Assembly: GCF_963583255.1 (NCBI RefSeq)
Contig: NC_084816.1
Span: forward strand, 19,086,053-19,150,052
DNA: 64,000 nt
Source: Pyrus communis
Taxonomy: Eukaryota > Streptophyta > Magnoliopsida > Rosales > Rosaceae
Direction: 5' to 3'
Shown: piece after piece, positions 12,405 through 23,209 of the stretch
How positions within the stretch are numbered: position 1 is the stretch's first letter
Layout: each line of letters begins with the position of its first letter
Notes under the pieces: model-generated
What the model saw: the letters and a program-made list of their open reading frames with translations, nothing else
Told to the model about the DNA's origin: nothing
Databases searched by the model: none
Made by a program: the position numbers and the translations under genes

Positions 12405-13075
12405 CACCTCAGCCGTCCCTTCCCTTCCCCCTCTCTCTCTCTCTCTCCCCATCTTCATCTGCTTAATCTTTAACCCAGAAAAAAAAAAAAAAAAAAAAAA
12501 AAACCCAAAAGAAGGAAGAAGAAGAAGAAGGAGAAGGAGGAAGAAAATTGAAAAATTGGTGCGGTTTCCATTTTTTTTTTTCCTCCTTCTTCTTCGGTTC
12601 TTCCTCCTTCTCCTGGGGGATTGGGGGGGGGGGGGGGGGGCGCGGGTGGGGTTGGGTTTTCAATTTTTTTTTTCCTCCTCTTCTTCTTCGGTTCTTCCTC
12701 CTTCTCCTTGGGGGGGGGGGGGGGTTGGGTTTTCAATTTTTTTGTTTTTGTTTTTGTTAAAGATTAAGCAGATGAAGATGGGGGAGGGGGGGGGGCGTGG
12801 GGTTGGGTTTTCAATTTTTTTTTTGTTTACTTTTATTTATTATTTTAATATTTAAAAATATTAAAAATTCTTTTTAGTTTTTAATAATTTTTTAATAGAA
12901 AGTGGTCCCCATCTCTTGCCACGTCAGCACTTAACAGAAAAACTAACAGAAAATTTGACGTAGGTATGACATTGTCATAAATTCGTAAGATGCAGTATGA
13001 CATTGTCAATTTTAAAAGATGAGGTATGAAACTGTCGTAACCCCAATAGTTGAGGTAGTTTTTTGTACTTTACCC
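12105..13075. mobile_element. Long-TIR non-autonomous element (Mutator-like), copy A
   Basis: The left end GATAAAATACAAAAAACTAC and the right end GTAGTTTTTTGTACTTTACC are inverted repeats. The similarity continues inward for roughly 240 bases on each side, including the TATGACATTGTC motifs. The flanks are T-runs, so any 9-bp target duplication would be hidden in poly-T. The core is low complexity: CT-rich strings, a 17-G run near 12627-12641 and GAA/TTC repeats. No transposase is present. It was in place before the tandem duplication because copy B has it too. Confidence 0.7.
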
Positions 13076-14784
13076 TTTTTTTTCCCTTCAATTTTTCTTT
13101 AGTTTTTCATTTCTTCCATTTAACATAGGTTGTTATGTGAAAAGTTACTAAAATTATTTTGGTTTGAAGCAATTTTTCTCCCTTCTTTTTCATTGATCAT
13201 CAAAGTTTCAAAAATAATAATAGTTTGAAGTGTTCCTATTCTGTACAATGGCAGTATAAATAATAAGATTTTTAGTCTGATTTTCATTAAACGCCTGACT
13301 AATTTAGTTAGTATTATCTGGTGACTATTTATCTTATCCGATTGAAATAGTTAGTACAGTCCGAGTTGCCAAACGAGGTCTTAGGCTTCTTTGTATCATA
13401 CTTGACTAATACTGAAATTATTAAGCACCAGTAACTTTATACCTTCAAAGATCCACTGAAATGTTCATGCTAAGGCACCCTTGCCGAAACATAAGAGTTT
13501 CTCTCCAACCAAGAAGTCAATCACAGCACGACACGTGTCAACGTCAGAGTAAAACTCCTAGAGTCCCACATCAATCGCGAGTGAAAGTCAGAGACTCTCA
13601 TCAAGTATAAAAGAAGATCATTCTCCGATAATTAATCCCTAATGTCATTATTGTACTTAAACTCATCATCAGAACCCATTAATGATGATTATACTTGAAC
13701 CTATGCATTGTGTAAACTCTTCACTATTAATGAGAACTCCTCTACCCCGTGGATGTAGCCAAACTTAGGGTGAACCACGTATATCTTGTGTTTGCTTCCT
13801 ATCTCTACATTATTCTCACCAGGTGACCGACAATTTATGTTGTTCCAAAACCTTGCTGATTTGTGCATCAATAAGGCTCGTTATAATCGAGTGTTAGCAG
13901 CATCGATATTATCCTAACTTAACTATTAGTTATTAGGTGTTGAATTTTATCACTAAAGGCTTCGGTCACCTTCAATAAGGAACTTTGACCTAGATAAGTA
14001 TACGAGTCATCATGGATCTTTCTTAGTTGATTTTGACAAAAAAAGGACCTTGAAGTTGAAGTTTCTTATTTTTGGCATCCCAGCAAAGAAAAATCTAAAA
14101 GAAGTTCATGATGCTGTTGTCGCATAACCAAAACATTCTCTCGTTATGTAACTGTTATGTAACGAGAAAGATACTAAAGCTCTCAACAGTGAGTGAGTAT
14201 GATAGCTATATATAGAAATCAAGCAACTTGAGTTTAATACCTAAAACAATACTGTAATATTAGTATGAATTCAACGTATTGGTATGACACTCAAAAATTT
14301 AATATAATAATAAGTTATATTCACTTTCAAAAATTTAATTTTCTTTTTAGTATTTAATTTTCTTTATTAGGCAACCTGGTTTTAGTTTTATTTTTATTTT
14401 TTGTGTTTAAGATAAAAGGAAAATAGATAAGAGATATGAGTGGTATTAAAAGTAGAGGAAGCATGGTCAAAGATATGTAGACAATATGACTAAGAAAAGA
14501 GATACCAAAAGAAAACTAAAAACCAAAAAATGTTGTAGCTAATATTATAAAGAGTGGTTGTGTAAATCTAGAAGTTGTTATAAATAGGTCAAAGTTAGAG
14601 GAATAACCATTTTAATGGTAGGTGCAATGTAGATGTAAAATGCCACACTAAAACTATAGCACAAGCAGATAACAAATAAAAAGTAAAGAAATAGATGATG
14701 TTACTGATATTTTTCTCTCGTTCTCTTCTTCTTATATTTTCTGTTACATGAAAACATGCGGAGTGCTCTATTTATAATAATAAG
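13076..14784. other. AT-rich non-coding part of copy A and junction DNA
   Basis: No gene is visible. The part up to 14578 is repeated in copy B at about 19339-20828. It contains TGACACGTGTCAA-like and TATAAAAGAAG strings near 13530-13620 that resemble a promoter or an LTR fragment, but no paired LTR is seen. Bases 14579-14784 are unique, AT-rich junction sequence. Confidence 0.4.
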
Positions 14785-15341
14785 TTATATAGTTCAAAAT
14801 GAAACATCGTAGTTTGAGGTTAACGACCTGGTACAAACATGATACTCTAGGCATGACATTCATCCTCTCCCACTTGGTATTCAGTTTGTTTTTTTTTCTT
14901 GAATTTTAAATCTCCTTAAAAAATGCTTTACATATATTCTCAATGCCTGTCGCAAATTCTCCTACCAACAACAACAACAACAACAAAGCGTTATCCTACT
15001 AAGTGGGGCTGGCTGTATGAATCCTAGAATGCCAATGCGCTTGGTTTTGCGCCAAGCCTTCCATTAGCTCTAAGTACTCCATGTCTTTTCTTAAAGTTAT
15101 CCATCATTATATGTCATATCCATGAATTCTTGGTACCAACTTGGTACATAAAGTGAGCTGTTCACTTGCCTACTTTCTAAAATTAATTGTTTGAGACAAG
15201 CAGATTATATGCTGAGTAGTTTTCTTAATTCTAGGGTGGTGCCTTCCAGTAATGCATCTGCCCAAATAATGATTTCCAAATCTTTCCCTTGCTCTTTCTA
15301 GTGTTGTCAAAATTTGGACCATGTTATTCCATCAGTACGAA
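14785..15341. repeat. Duplicate of the ATG18f-like 3' intron segment
   Basis: This is a near-identical copy of 8560-9119 in the same orientation. It ends at CCATCAGTACG, where the source continues into the ATG18f gene but this copy jumps to AGATCCCC of the NLR fragment. About 1.8 kb (9120-10930) is therefore missing from this copy. Confidence 0.9.
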
Positions 15342-15346
15342 TTTAA

Positions 15347-15494
15347 GATCCCCAAGATGTTTCATCTCCTTGTCTAACTCGTTGAGGTTGTTTCGGAATT
15401 TTGCAGAGTCTTTGGCGGCATGACATAGACAGCAGCATAAATGCCGGACGGTTTCTCCCACTAAACTACCCAAAATTTCAACCACAATTTCCAT
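15347..15494 (-). pseudogene. Truncated copy of the coiled-coil NLR fragment
   Basis: It encodes the same first 49 residues as 10925-11073, starting MEIVVEILGS. The coding sequence is cut at 15347, where it abuts the duplicated ATG18f intron segment. The promoter side is intact and duplicated too. This is a duplication breakpoint relic, not a working gene. Confidence 0.85.
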
Positions 15495-17125
15495 GGCAGA
15501 AGCTTAATAAGGTTCAGTAGGCAAACACATGAGAAAACTGATGCTTTGGATTCAAGAAATCTCAGCGAAATTTATATACGTACAAAGACGTATCCAAAGT
15601 CGCCATCTTCATCTAAACTTACTAGAATGAAGAAAGAAACATACCGCTCTATTCAACTGGACTTGCGGTTTTCTATTGGAGAAGGATTCGCATATGAACT
15701 CGAATCTCTATGGAGTATGAGTCATCGTGGAACGCTCTTTTTTCGACTTGACAAGAAATGAACGAATCAGGTATGACTATTTAAGCTTTTAGATGATGAA
15801 ATTTTTTCGACTCGAATCTCGATGATGAAAATTTTTTCCTTTCTATGTAGTATGTGATAAGTTTTTAAACCTCATTTAACATGCTGTATTAGACATTAGA
15901 TATGACTATTTAATATGAATAAGATGTTTGGTGCCACTACGTATTAAATAGCCATCGGTTAATTTATCAGGGCCCGCCTATTTTATACGGCTCACGCCGT
16001 ATAACTTCTCCGCTCAAAACCTCTGTATCATTTAAGTTGGGTTCTCAAAAATGCTAAAACAGAATTTCATCGTTCTTTCCCTTTCTTTCGTGATCTGCTT
16101 GTGCGGCCATCTTCTTCTGAAAGTATTCCTTCTTCAAATTCTCTCTTTGTCGATTGATTTCACAAATTCTTATCACTGCCTTTTGGGTTTTCTTCATCGC
16201 CATCATCGAGAACTTGGTCTTTTTAACTGCAGACTCCTTCAAAGCTCTGATTTTTGGATAAAAAGCTTGCTTCTTCATGGGTATTTGAGCTTTCTGCGTT
16301 TATGGGTTCTAATTAAAGTGAATCTTCATCTAATTTGATATGGGTTTTATTTGGTTTTGCCATTTTTGGAGCTTTTAATCTGGTTCTTGGAAGAGTAGTA
16401 TGAGAATTTGAGAGGTGGAGTTTTGTTGGCTTGAAAGGTTCATCATGCCGGATCAAAGATGCTTATCTGATATGCCTATCCCAAAATTTGGTCGGTGTAT
16501 GATTAATTTGTTTTTTTTAGATAATGTACAAAAAATTACTTCAACTATTGGTGTCACGACAGTTTCATACCTTATCTTTTAAAATTGACAATGTCATACC
16601 TCATCTTTTAAAATTAACAATGTCATACCGCATCTTACGAATTTGTGACAACGTCATACTTCCGTCAATTTTTCTGTTAATTTTTCTGTTAAGACTCTGT
16701 TAATTTTTCTGTTAAGCGCTGACGTGACAAGACATAGAGATCATTTTTTATTAAAAAATTATTAAAAACCAAAAAAAATTTAATATTTTTTAAATATTAA
16801 AATAATAAATAAAAGTTAAAAAAAAAAAAAAAAAACCCAAAGGAAGAAGAAGAAGAAGAAGGAGAAGAAGGAAGAAAATTGAAATTGGTGCGGTTTCCAT
16901 TTTTTTTTTTCCTCCTTCTTCTTCTTCGGTTCTTCCTCCTTCTCCTGGGGGAGGGGAGGGGGGCGGGTGGGGTTGGGTTTTCAAATTTTTTTCTTCTTCC
17001 TCCTCCTCTTCTTCTTCTTCTTCTTCGGTTCTTCCTCCTTCTCCTTGGGGGGGGGGGGTTGGGTTTTCAAATTTTTTTTTTGTTTTTGTTAAAGATTAAG
17101 CAGATGAAGATGGGGAGGGGGGCGG

Positions 17126-19048
17126 TAGGGCTGGGTTCGGTTCTAATCGGTTCGGTTCAATTTTATTTCGGTTTTTTTCGGTTCGGTTTTTTTCGGTTCA
17201 GTTTCGGTTTTTTTTTTTCTTTTTTTTCTTTTTTTTCTCCCTCCAAAATTATTTTAAAAAAAAATGGAAATATGAAAGTTCACATTCAAAGTAACATATG
17301 AAAGTGATCTTAATAATGAAACTCGTGTCAAATACGAATCATACATTTCCCTCAACATACGTTTTGATAAAACAGACAAAACTAACACTTTGTTCTATAT
17401 ATGCTAAAAAATGTAGCCTTTTTTTTTTCGAAAGCCACATTGACAGTTATATACACAACTTCTGTAATTGAACCATCTTTTGGGGAAAGAAAAATACAGA
17501 TCAAAAATAAAATTTGTAAGAACCTACCGAATAGTATCACCACAAAATTTGCAAAGCTTGAAATGATAGTCGTATCTCTACAAAGAAACAAAGAGTACCT
17601 GTAAAGAAACCCAATTAGATACAGGAAAGAATGAAGCTCTGAAAATTTGATTACCAAAAAAACCCCAATTAGATATTGAAACCGAGAGTAATCTCACTAA
17701 CTCTAATTGTAGATAGTAAACTAAAATTATGCAATACAACAAACTGAAGCCAAGCCAAACAAAATTAAAGTACATAGAGTGGCAGAGTGCTATGGGAGTG
17801 GCTAATTTAGAACTAAAGAAAACCTGTAAGGTGAAAAGCCTGTCTTCAAACTGCACTTCTTTGGTCAAAAAATCAGCTCCGATTGTCGCCTTGTACTGAT
17901 TGCTAAACTTCTTGTTTACATATCTATACGAATCGTGTTAAAGGCAAACCCAAAATCCACTAAAGCAAAATTACTTCAACTAAACAACAGAAGCATCTTG
18001 CACAAAATTAGATAACCAAATACTCAAATTCAACATCCAAGCTGCCAAAGGATACTGATTCATCAAAGAAGTCTTCCCCACCCTGCAAATCACAAATCAA
18101 ACAAACCCTTTTACTTTACCACAAAAACAAAAGGTAATTTTTATCCTAACAAGAATTCACAATTCAATTTCACTACACACCATCCAATTTCCCAGTTTAG
18201 AAAAAAAAAAAAATTACTCAATTCCTAAATTGTACTAAGAGACCAAAATTAGGGTTTGAGATCACAGTGCATAAAGTAAGATCCAGAAAGATCCGCCCAA
18301 TTTCAACACATAAAACCCTAAAACGCACAAATAATTCAAGCAAAAAGAGAGGGAGACGGAGGGACCAGAGAGTGATTGAAGTTGAAGTCTTGAAGACCGA
18401 GAGAGAGAGAGAGACGAGGCTAACCTTTTGCTGTCGACTGTCGAGACTTGAAAACGGCAAGAAAAATCTGAAGGCGAGATGAGAGAGAGAGACTGACGAC
18501 GCGAGTCGCCTGAGAGACAGAGCGAGAGAGAGACGAGGCTCAGGGCCTCAGGCTGCGCGAGACTGCGAACGAACTCTGAACTGAAGAAGAAGAACTGAAG
18601 GCAGGGAAGGGAGGGAACGAGAGTCTAGAGAGAAGAGGCCAGGCGGAATGAAAAATAAGGAGGAGGAGGGTTAGGGTTACAGTTAAGGGTTTTGTTAAAA
18701 AGATTAAAAAATTAAAAATAATCTCACAAATCCTGGAGGCATGATGGTTCGAACCCATGCCTCCAGCTTGTAAAGTTTCACTGAAACCAACTTGGCAACA
18801 GGTTCTATTTTGTTATGATTGTATGACTAAACTATTTATAAATATTCAAAAAAATTATATATATATATATCGGTTCGGTTCGGTTCGGTTCGTTTCCGAG
18901 CCTCAAAAACCGAAACCGAACTGGTTAGATTCGGTTCGGTTCGGTTTGACAATTTCGGTTCGGTTTTTTTGCGGTTCGGTTTTTTTCGGCCTCGGTCCGG
19001 TTCGGTTGTCGGTTTTTTTCGGTTTTCGGTTTTTTGAACCCACCCCTA
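17126..19048. mobile_element. Pack-hAT carrying a Rab7 gene fragment
   Basis: The element starts TAGGGCTGGGTTCGG and ends GAACCCACCCCTA, inverted ends of the hAT type. It is flanked by the 8-bp direct repeat GGGGGCGG (17118-17125 and 19049-19056), the hAT signature. Copy A lacks the element at the matching place. Both ends carry many subterminal CGGTTCGG and CGGTTTTTT repeats, a usual hAT transposase-binding layout. No transposase is encoded. The centre (about 17400-18770) is unlike the ends: it holds Rab7 exons, introns and what looks like a CT-rich leader, all on the minus strand. Confidence 0.85.
17824..18082 (-). pseudogene. Captured fragment of a Rab7/RABG3 small GTPase gene
   Basis: Two exons are recognisable. 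The first, 18082-18056, encodes VGKTSLMNQ, the second half of the Rab P-loop. The second, 17923-17824, encodes [20 protein letters not shown] (switch I) and continues to EDRLFTLQ. Acceptor and donor sites (TGCAG, GTATCC, ATAG, GTTTTC) are kept, and the exons join in phase. The first coding exon and everything from IWDTAGQ onward are absent. Upstream (about 18230-18500) lies a CT-rich, leader-like stretch. RABG3 proteins act in late endosome to vacuole traffic; this piece cannot make a GTPase. Confidence 0.85.
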
Positions 19049-20828
19049 GGGGGCGGTGGGGTTGGGTTTTCATTTTTTTTATTTTTTTTTTACTTTTATT
19101 TATTATTTTAATATTTAAAAATATTAAAAATTCTTTTTAGTTTTTAATAATTTTTTAATAGAAAGTGGTCCCCATCTCTTGCCACGTCAGCACTTAATAG
19201 AAAAACTAACAGAAAATTTGACGGAGGTATGACATTGTCATAAATTCGTAAGATGCGGTATGACATTGTCAATTTTAAAAGATGAGGTATGAAACTGTCG
19301 TAACCCCAATAGTTGAGGTAGTTTTTTGTACTTTACCCTTTTTTTTCCCTTCAGTTTTTCTTTAGTTTTTCATTTCTTCCATTTAACATAGATTGTTATG
19401 TGAAAAGTTACTAAAATTATTTTGGTTTGAAGCAATTTTTCTCCTTTCTTTTTCATTGATCATCAAAGTTTCAAAAATAATAATAGTTTGAAGTGTTCCT
19501 ATTCTGTACAATGGCAATATAAATAATAAGATTTTTAGTCCGATTTTCATTAAACGCCTGACTAATTTAGTTAGTACTATCTGGTGACTATTTATCTTAT
19601 CCGACTGAAATAGTTAGTACAGTCCGAGCTGCCAAACGAGGTCTTAGGCTTCTTTGTACCATACTTGACTAATACTGAAATTATTAAGCACCAGTAACTT
19701 TATACCTTCAAAGATCCACTGAAATGTTCATGCTAAGGCACCCTTGCCGAAGCATAAGAGTTTCTCTCCAACCAAGAAGTCAATCACAGCACGACACGTG
19801 TCAACGTCAGAATAAAACTCCTAAAGTCCCACATCAATCGCGGGTGAAAGTCAGAGACTCTCATCAAGTATAAAAGAAGACCATTTTCCGACAATTAATC
19901 CCTAATGTCATTATTGTACTTAAACTCATCATCAGAACCCATTAATGATGATTATACTTGAACCTATGCATTGTGTAAACTCTTCACTATTAATGAGAAC
20001 TCCTCTACCTCGTGGATGTAGCCAAACTTAGGGTGAACCACGTATATCTTGTGTTTGCTTCCTATCTCTATATTATTCTCACCAGGTGACCGGCAGTTTA
20101 TGTTGTTCCAAAACCTTGCTGATTTGTGCATCAATAAGGCTCGTTATAATCGAGTGTTAGCAGCATCGATATTATCCTAACTTAACTATTAGTTATTAGG
20201 TGTTGAATTTTATCACTAAAGGCTTCGGTCACCTTCAATAAGGAACTTTGACCTAGATAAGTATACGAGTCATCATGGACCTTTCTTAGTTGATTTTGAC
20301 AAAAAAAGGACCTTGAAGTTGAAGTTTCTTATTTTTGGCATCCCAGCAAAGAAAAATCTAAAAGAAGTTCATGATGCTGTTGCCGCATAACCAAAACATT
20401 CTCTCGTTATGTCACGAGAAAGATACTAAAGCTCTCAACAGTGAGTGAGTATGATAGCTATATATAGAAATCAAGCAACTTGAGTTTAATACCTAAAACA
20501 ATATTGTAATATTAGTATGAATTCAATGTATTGGTATGACACTCAAAAATTTAATATAATAATAAGTTATATTCACTTTCAAAAATTTAATTTTCTTTTT
20601 AGTATTTAATTTTCTTTATTAGGCAACCTGGTTAGTTTTTATTTTATTTTTTGTGTTTAAGATAAAAGGAAAATAGATAAGAGATATGAGTGGTATTAAA
20701 AGTAGAGGAAGCATGGTCAAAGATATGTAGACAATATGACTAAGAAAAGAGATACCAAAAGAATACTAAAAACCAAAAAATGTTGTAGCTAATATTATAA
20801 AGAGTGGTTGCGTAAATCTAGAAGTAGA

Positions 20829-22036
20829 ATTCTAATAATATGTGGGTATCAAATCCCTTTATAACTTGTATTACTTGTAGGGCAAGCAAATTCCATGTAA
20901 TTAGCTAAACCAATAACCTTCAAAGTCCTTAAGGGGTTGTTTGTTTACGGAATATGCGTAACTTGGAATAATTCTGGAGATTGGTTTGAATAGGCTTGCC
21001 TTTCCCTTATTTAAGGATCACGCTTTAAATCCTACTAGTGAAGGTGTTATACTAATTAATCTAGTTCTTAATTAACTTTATGTTCATTCTAGTCCGGTCA
21101 ATCAAACACTACCTAAAATTACTTAATTTATCTGCTTGAGATAAGAACAAGGCTACAAATTTTGAATTGTTAAAGCTGTAGTACAATCAAAAGAACTATT
21201 TGATAGAATGCGTGGATTATGCCAGTTGGTAGAGTAATGAGTCTGTCCTTTTCTTGCAGACAAATTCAAATTCTCGATTCTCATTTACTAGAGTAATTAA
21301 TTCAAAATGTTGTCTTGTCAACAAAACAAAAATGAAACATAATTTAGGAATTGAATCATCTCCTGAGCAAATGGTGGGTAAATGGTGGCAAATGGTGGGG
21401 ATCCTCATAATCACATAACACAGACTGTTGGATTTTGATCTAACGATTACAATTATTATAATTTTATAAGGACCCTTATATTTATAACTGTTGGATCAAA
21501 ATCTAACGGTCTGTGCTGTGTGGTCACGAGGATCCCCACCATTCAAGGATCCAATTCCCATAATTTATCCTCTGAAAAGCGCGCACACACTTTATTTATT
21601 ATCTATGCATTACATTACAAGCAGCTAACAGACAACTGCTAAAAACAAGGAGATGAAACCCATGAAGCGTTTCTGGAACTTATTCTTGGACTTGCTCACC
21701 ACCTTTGTATGTATCCTCACATCTACATGCCTACAAACAAGCAATAAATTTCCGATGAAGCGAAGAATCCGACAGAAAATACATTTACTATATAGCAATT
21801 TGTGCACACGAATATCATTGCTATTAAAAAAATGGCATGGGTTGTTGGATTCGTAGATGAAAACTACGTAAACTCAAAATGAAAAAAAACTACAAGAGAT
21901 GATGATGCTATGAGATAACCATCTCTACCTATTTAATCCTCCATCGGCTGCAGCCCGGTGTCTGCGCACGCTTGGAATCGTTGCTGAAGACTGATTTTAT
22001 CTGCACGATCTTTCCATTTAAGAGTTCTCCACCAGT
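20829..22036. other. Intergenic DNA with SINE-like and palindromic relics
   Basis: The region shares long stretches with 28300-29016. Bases about 21215-21300 contain a degenerate tRNA-like A box (CCAGTTGGTAGAG) and weak B box, suggesting an old tRNA-derived SINE; a poorer copy is at 28625-28690. Bases 21421-21513 form a small palindromic element with inverted ends (CAGACTGTTGGATTTTGATC against its complement). Bases 21933-22040 on the minus strand hold the displaced C-terminal NLR tail described with the next gene. Confidence 0.5.
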
Positions 22037-23209
22037 TTAAATCTCCTCTAATCTCTTTAAAGTCACTGCATGACGGGCTGCGAAGGGAAGCTTCACCAAC
22101 CTGGGGCAGTTGCTCACCACTATCCTCTCTAGAGCTGACAGTTCTGCTTCCCTTGAACAGATAGTCCTTAAGTTTTCCATATCCCTGACTTCTATGGTTT
22201 TCACCTTTGGAAGCATTTCAGGGAAAGTTTTCGTGATAACCTGCTTCATCCTCCTGCAGTCACTCACCTTGATTTCTTCGAGGTTTGGAACCAGTCGAAG
22301 TATAGCAAAAGATATGAGATTCTTTAGAAGTCGACATCCCACCACCTGGATGGTCTTTAAATTTTTAAGGCATCCTCTGGGGACTATTGTGTCCAACAAG
22401 GTTGCTAAGTTATCCAGGTGACTCAGAGTTAAGTGCTCCAAATTTGGCAATGTGCTCCGAAGAGTTGTTTCGCTGACTAACAATGTAGTTATGCAGTCGC
22501 AATTTGATATGGTGAGCGACTTCAAGTTTGGCAGGCCACACAAACTCTTGTTAGTAATTATATCAGATAAACTACTTATACCTCCGCATGTGAACAGGTC
22601 CAGGGCACTTGCTGTGCTCAATAGCCCCTCGAGGTCTCGATGCGAGAGGTCAACCCCTCGAAGGATGATTCTTCTCTCATCATGCTGAGTCGGTAGACAG
22701 ACTGAATAGCAGCTGCTTGGACCAATAAGAGAAGGCGCCGGGATATGCTCAACCACTATATCAGTTGGCTTCCTATATTCCATAGGTATTGGAAGACTGC
22801 ATAACTCCTCGGTAACTTTTTTCACCTCATGACGCTTCTTTGCTGCAGTTTTGCTAAGTTGGTACTTGCGCCGCATATTAGAGTCAAGCATACAACCCGG
22901 GCCAAAGGGAGAATCAATGGGATCTGCCTCCAAAAGTAGCCGGCCTTCATGTTCAATCCCCTCCACCTCACGTTCGATCTTCTCAACCCTTTCAAGCCAC
23001 TCTATAACTTGGCAAGGGGGGTGCTTCCCTTCTAATCTTGATACATCGATCTCTTCTGTTATATCATACTTTCTGCGAGAGAGCTTCTGCAGCTCCTCCT
23101 TCAAAGTTTGGATGTTTTTCTGGAAAATTTTCGGGGTGGAAAACAATGACCACACTGAGTTGCCTACACACCTACTAACTTCAACGATGGAAGCACCCAA
23201 GGTTTCCAT
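22037..23209 (-). CDS. NLR derivative: coiled coil fused to LRR, NB-ARC absent
   Basis: The single open frame has 390 residues. Residues 1-150 are a CC domain of the RPS5/RPS2 type (METLGASIVEVSRCVG start, WLERVEKIEREVEG near 71-84). At residues 161-163 (PAPSLIG) it jumps directly to leucine-rich repeats (about 205-385: LKSLTISNCDCITTLLV, LEHLTLSHLDNLATLL, LEEIKVSDC). The P-loop, kinase-2, GLPL and MHD regions are all gone. The related copy at 38705-39297 still has 247 extra bases at the jump. The frame stops at RLEEI. A displaced tail starting DLNWWRTLKWKDRADK continues in another frame to 21933. It could be expressed as a CC-LRR protein or be a decaying pseudogene. Confidence 0.75.
   Translation of the reverse strand: METLGASIVEVSRCVGNSVWSLFSTPKIFQKNIQTLKEELQKLSRRKYDITEEIDVSRLEGKHPPCQVIEWLERVEKIEREVEGIEHEGRLLLEADPIDSPFGPGCMLDSNMRRKYQLSKTAAKKRHEVKKVTEELCSLPIPMEYRKPTDIVVEHIPAPSLIGPSSCYSVCLPTQHDERRIILRGVDLSHRDLEGLLSTASALDLFTCGGISSLSDIITNKSLCGLPNLKSLTISNCDCITTLLVSETTLRSTLPNLEHLTLSHLDNLATLLDTIVPRGCLKNLKTIQVVGCRLLKNLISFAILRLVPNLEEIKVSDCRRMKQVITKTFPEMLPKVKTIEVRDMENLRTICSREAELSALERIVVSNCPRLVKLPFAARHAVTLKRLEEI

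Larger units (their letters stand above)
10931..14578. repeat. Segmental duplication, copy A
   Basis: From AGATCCCCAAGATG at 10931 this block recurs in the same order and orientation at 15347-20828. The match is interrupted only by indels in low-complexity DNA and by a hAT insertion in copy B. It carries the first 49 codons and promoter side of the CC-only gene, the long-TIR element at 12105-13075, and about 1.5 kb of AT-rich DNA. The repeat end near GTAAATCTAGAAGT is shared by both copies. Confidence 0.9.
16520..19338. mobile_element. Long-TIR non-autonomous element, copy B, interrupted
   Basis: The same element as 12105-13075, starting GATAATGTACAAAAAATTAC and ending GTACTTTACCC at 19338. 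Its G-rich core is broken by a hAT element at 17126-19048. It also has a short internal repeat of TTTTTCTGTTAAG near 16670-16720 that copy A lacks. Confidence 0.7.
15347..20828. repeat. Segmental duplication, copy B
   Basis: This block is the direct repeat of 10931-14578. It is longer because of a 1923-bp hAT element with 8-bp target duplication (17126-19048), partly offset by loss of low-complexity sequence. After 20828 it continues into sequence related to the region around 25440 and 28300, not into copy A's right flank. Confidence 0.9.

Noticed and set aside
12463..12855. Phe- and Gly-rich frames on both strands
   Set aside because: They are translations of poly-purine and poly-pyrimidine tracts in the long-TIR element.
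18735..18770. GGTTCGAACCC looks like the T-arm of a tRNA
   Set aside because: There is no upstream A box or clover-leaf; the sequence is a hairpin (GGAGGCATG with CATGCCTCC) within the hAT element.
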